Below, piece after piece: positions 6,401 through 8,049 of a stretch of 8,049 nucleotides of DNA. Under the pieces are notes generated by a model. That model saw only the letters and a list, made by a program, of their open reading frames with translations. It had not been told where the DNA came from and did no database searches. Source of the DNA: Syntrophaceae bacterium PtaB.Bin038 (GTDB lineage: Bacteria > Desulfobacterota > Syntrophia > Syntrophales > UBA2192); contig MVQS01000237.1 of the NCBI GenBank assembly GCA_002067855.1, positions 1-8,049 of the forward strand, written 5' to 3'. The translations under genes and the position numbers were made by a program. Every line of letters starts with the position of its first letter. Position 1 is the stretch's first letter.

Positions 6401-6970
6401 ATGTCTCGTTATGCCCGTCAGGCGAAGGCTTCCCACCCCCGAGGGGAAGGCGCGGCGAGTCGGATCCGAACCCGGTCGGTGTACCTGGACAGGCCGGACG
6501 GCTCCAGGGGGACCGAAGCCCCGGAAATCTACATGTGGGCCGGAACGGAAAGCCTCTTTGTGTCGGCGGATTTGCGCCGCTTCGGTCTGGACGATATTCA
6601 GATTCGGGTTCAGGGCATGCGCCTGATCTTCCACGGAACCCTCCCCCCGGACTTACCGGCCGAAAAGGGGGAATTCCGCGGGGAGAGAAAATCCTCCCGG
6701 ACGTTCCGTCACGCGCTGGATCTGCCTTACGAGGTCCATGTCGATGAGGCCGAAATGCAAAACGAAAACGGGTTGATCTCGATCGTGTTGAAAAGGAAGG
6801 CGTCGCCGCCGCGCGATCGCGTCGCGCAATCGTCTTTCCTGGCGTCCTTGGAGCGCTTTTTCGGAGAAAACGGGAATTCCTCCCGCCCCGGCCTGAAAGA
6901 CGAGATCACGATGCTGGAGACCCTGGAACGATATCTCGCATTTCAATCCGTCAAAGGGTCCGCCGGATAG
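6401..6970 (+). CDS. Divergent HSP20/alpha-crystallin-domain protein with long C-terminal tail
   Basis: This is probably a small heat-shock-type chaperone that holds unfolding proteins in the cytoplasm; no signal peptide or membrane segment is visible. Of 189 residues, about 42-133 look like an alpha-crystallin domain. SLFVSADLRRFGLDDIQIRV followed by QGMRLIFHGT (51-80) covers the early strands. A short loop with EKGEFRGERKSSRTFRHALDLP (88-109) follows; the block ends with EVHVDEAEMQNENGLISIVL (111-130), matching the family's xNGxLxIxLxK ending. The first 40 residues are basic and Gly/Ser-rich, likely disordered. Residues 134-189 form an unusual charged tail with two probable helices (SSFLASLERFF and MLETLERYLAFQSV) and no clear I-x-I motif. 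ATG 6401 has a strong GGAGGGAG site (6386-6393). A second HSP20-like gene follows after 17 bp, suggesting one operon. The family call rests on motif reading, and sequence identity to typical HSP20 is low. Confidence 0.78.
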   Translation: MSRYARQAKASHPRGEGAASRIRTRSVYLDRPDGSRGTEAPEIYMWAGTESLFVSADLRRFGLDDIQIRVQGMRLIFHGTLPPDLPAEKGEFRGERKSSRTFRHALDLPYEVHVDEAEMQNENGLISIVLKRKASPPRDRVAQSSFLASLERFFGENGNSSRPGLKDEITMLETLERYLAFQSVKGSAG

Positions 6971-6987
6971 AAAAGGGGGTAGACCCG

Positions 6988-7344
6988 ATGGCGGCATCCA
7001 TCCATGCATTCGCCGGGCGGCACGGGCGACGGTCCGGGGAGAGGGATCTCCGGGAGCCGAGGTTCCAGCGTTCCCCGTGGGCTCAGGTCACCTGCGGCGA
7101 GAGGCAGAACCTCCGGGTCACCACGTGGGAAGGGGTCAAGGCGGTCGTCATCGCCCTGTCTTTTACCGGCGGCAACCCCGAAGACATCCGGATTTCCATC
7201 GAGGGCGCCCGCCTGATGATCACGGGGACGGTGCGGAGCCGTTTCGTCCGTCACGCGATCGATCTTCCCTGCCCGGTCGAGGCCCGCCCGATTCGAATCG
7301 AGGACGACAAGGGGACGATCTTCGTTCTCCTGCAGAAGGCGTAA
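6988..7344 (+). CDS. Minimal divergent HSP20-like (alpha-crystallin domain) protein
   Basis: This 118-residue protein resembles the domain of its upstream neighbour: EDIRISIEGARLMITGT (65-81) aligns with DDIQIRVQGMRLIFHGT, and FVRHAIDLPCPVEARPIRIE (86-105) then KGTIFVLLQK (108-117) align with FRHALDLP...NGLISIVLKRK. The two are probably diverged tandem duplicates. It goes straight from the strand ending ITGT to SRFVRHAIDLP, so the beta6 loop used for strand-swapped dimers in bacterial HSP20 is missing. It stops right after the last strand, so no C-terminal extension exists either. Residues 1-42 are a basic arm. ATG 6988 is preceded by AAGGGGG (6973-6979); GGG (6977-6979) could pair weakly with CCC (6984-6986). 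It could be a partner or regulator of the first HSP20 rather than an independent chaperone; a p23/CS-type fold is an alternative reading. Confidence 0.68.
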   Translation: MAASIHAFAGRHGRRSGERDLREPRFQRSPWAQVTCGERQNLRVTTWEGVKAVVIALSFTGGNPEDIRISIEGARLMITGTVRSRFVRHAIDLPCPVEARPIRIEDDKGTIFVLLQKA

Positions 7345-7470
7345 AGATTGCGACCCTCTCCTGTTCCCTGCGGAACGAAGCCGACTGCGCATCGCCCAAC
7401 GCGTTTCGCCCGCTGCCCGGGTCCTGTGTCATGCGTGTCCGAGGGTGCACATCCGTTGCGCCGTTCCGTG

Positions 7471-7486
7471 TCGAAAGGTCGAAAGG
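7471..7486 (+). repeat. Tandem 8-bp repeat in the spacer before the four-Cys gene
   Basis: TCGAAAGG occurs twice head to tail (7471-7478 and 7479-7486). The 183-bp spacer (7345-7527) also has a 5-bp hairpin, GTTCC/GGAAC (7363-7367 with 7372-7376), soon after the HSP20-like stop. It has no T-run and no convincing promoter. The repeat may be incidental. Confidence 0.3.
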
Positions 7487-7527
7487 GGTTCTGTCCTGAA
7501 GGTTGGCCGCGGAAAGGAGGCCGGATC

Positions 7528-7812
7528 ATGAGGGTGACAGCGCATCAGATCGAGGAATGGCTTTCCAGGAACCGCCGGAACATGATCGTGTGTCCTCACC
7601 AGCCGGGGAATCTTCGGATCACCCTCTGGGGCTGCAGACGGCGGAAGTCGCAGGCCAGGAGAGAGGATTACACGGACATGATGAAGGGGGACTACTTCGA
7701 TTACGTCTACAAGAACGGGCTTCTGCGATGCCGCGATTGCCGGGTCGCCGGCACCGCTTCACGCAGTCGCGCACACACGAAATCCATCCCTTCCGAGCGT
7801 GAAGCCGCTTGA
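7528..7812 (+). CDS. Small four-cysteine protein, possible zinc-binding, function unknown
   Basis: I do not recognise a named family. The 94-residue protein is basic and has four cysteines: C22 (VCPHQPG), C36 (LWGCRRRK), C68 and C71 (LRCRDC). The final CxxC plus two upstream cysteines could bind zinc or an Fe-S cluster. The N-terminus (MRVTAHQIEEWLSRNRRNMI) looks like an amphipathic helix, the middle is aromatic and charged (DYTDMMKGDYFDYVYKNGLL), and residues 73-94 look disordered. There is no signal peptide or membrane segment. ATG 7528 is chosen over the in-frame ATG 7348 because AAAGGAGG (7513-7520) sits 7 bp before it and the extra N-terminal residues look non-coding. Its position between HSP20-like genes and a usp gene suggests a stress-related role, by association only. 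Confidence 0.75.
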   Translation: MRVTAHQIEEWLSRNRRNMIVCPHQPGNLRITLWGCRRRKSQARREDYTDMMKGDYFDYVYKNGLLRCRDCRVAGTASRSRAHTKSIPSEREAA

Positions 7813-7917
7813 CCACCGCGCGTGCATCGTCGGGACAACGGCAGCGGCGGGAGAGAAGACAGGACCCCTTTTCCCACAGGCAGCGCAGGGACCCCGGACG
7901 GCTTCGGAGGATCCGTC

Positions 7918-7962
7918 ATGGGGAGCAGATTCCCTTTTTCCTTCATGAAATCGAGGAGGTGA
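7918..7962 (+). CDS. Possible 14-residue leader peptide upstream of the usp gene
   Basis: ATG 7918 opens a 14-codon ORF (MGSRFPFSFMKSRR) ending in TGA at 7960-7962. It has a strong GGAGG site at 7906-7910, 7 bp before the ATG. Its last codons AGG AGG TGA are themselves the Shine-Dalgarno of the next gene, whose ATG is 3 nt after the stop. That arrangement fits translational coupling or a regulatory upstream ORF. It is short, so chance cannot be excluded. Confidence 0.35.
   Translation: MGSRFPFSFMKSRR
7940..7959 (+). promoter_or_regulatory. Possible Shine-Dalgarno-masking hairpin before usp
   Basis: CCTTC (7940-7944) can pair with the usp ribosome site GGAGG (7955-7959) with four Watson-Crick pairs and one G-U pair, around a 10-nt loop. 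Ribosomes translating the 14-codon ORF through this stretch would open it. The stem is short and is offered as a hypothesis. Confidence 0.25.
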
Positions 7963-7965
7963 ACC

Positions 7966-8049
7966 ATGTTCCAACCGAAAACCATCCTGGTGCCGACCGA
8001 TTTCTCCGCGTTTTCAGAAAGGGCCTTTCGCAAGGCGCTCGACCTCTCG
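7966..8049 (+). CDS. Universal stress protein, UspA family (N-terminal fragment)
   Basis: The gene starts at ATG 7966 with an excellent AGGAGGTGA site (7954-7962) and runs off the right edge after 28 codons. The visible N-terminus, with TILVPTDFSAFSERAFRKAL at residues 6-25, matches the first strand and helix of UspA-fold proteins. The opening ILVPTDFS followed by SExA is typical, and the Asp is part of the nucleotide-binding site in ATP-binding members. These are cytoplasmic alpha/beta proteins induced by starvation, oxidants or growth arrest. Whether this one is single- or double-domain, and whether it keeps the C-terminal GxxGxxxxxxxxGS ATP motif, cannot be seen. It follows the HSP20-like and four-Cys genes, which supports a stress cluster. 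Confidence 0.9.
   Translation, partial: MFQPKTILVPTDFSAFSERAFRKALDLS

Noticed and set aside
6257..6634. 125-residue minus-strand frame over the leader and start of the HSP20-like gene
   Set aside because: No ribosome site at its start, Pro/Arg/Ser-rich shadow composition, and overlap with a well-supported + strand gene.
7431..7499. 22-codon ORF in the spacer before the four-Cys gene
   Set aside because: No Shine-Dalgarno upstream and no coupling to the next start.
7348..7527. N-terminal extension of the four-Cys protein from ATG 7348
   Set aside because: There is no ribosome site near 7348, the extra 60 residues look like translated spacer, and an ideal AAAGGAGG lies just before ATG 7528.
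1..8049. CRISPR array, insertion sequence, rRNA or phage genes
   Set aside because: No regularly spaced repeats, transposase motifs, conserved rRNA segments or phage proteins were seen in either strand.

Overview
The window is a high-GC bacterial segment (mostly around 60-65% G+C by eye) with every supported gene on the + strand. Gene content and style suggest Desulfobacterota/deltaproteobacteria, perhaps the Syntrophales-Syntrophobacterales side: a soluble multi-PAS protein ending in a LuxR-type helix-turn-helix, divergent HSP20 proteins beside a UspA-type protein, and a small four-cysteine protein. This placement is inference from protein style, not from any search.

Layout. (1) 1-211: the C-terminal end of a membrane transporter. 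(2) 334-4427: uvrB and uvrC in tandem, the damage-recognition helicase and the dual-incision nuclease of nucleotide excision repair. A plausible sigma70-type promoter lies upstream of uvrB, and the two genes are separated by a 98-bp spacer holding an imperfect inverted repeat. (3) 4490-6193: a cytoplasmic PAS-PAS-PAS-coiled coil-LuxR HTH regulator whose first PAS domain carries a C...CxxC cysteine cluster. (4) 6194-6400: a 207-bp gene-free stretch whose first ~70 bp are strikingly AT-rich (likely promoter) and whose second part is GC-rich with several potential hairpins, the last covering the Shine-Dalgarno of the next gene. (5) 6401-8049: an apparent stress cluster of two tandem divergent alpha-crystallin (HSP20-like) proteins, a 94-residue four-cysteine protein, a possible 14-codon leader ORF and the start of a UspA-family universal stress protein that runs off the window.

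How it may work together. UvrB and UvrC are core repair partners; each carries a UVR motif through which the two proteins interact. The last four full or partial genes look like a protein-quality/stress-survival group, and the PAS-LuxR protein directly upstream is a reasonable candidate regulator, though nothing in the sequence proves that. The most interesting part is the stress cluster. The second HSP20-like protein lacks both the beta6 loop and a C-terminal extension. The Shine-Dalgarno sequences of several of these genes can pair with nearby bases. A tiny ORF with a strong ribosome-binding site ends inside the usp Shine-Dalgarno. No CRISPR array, insertion sequence, tRNA or rRNA was seen.
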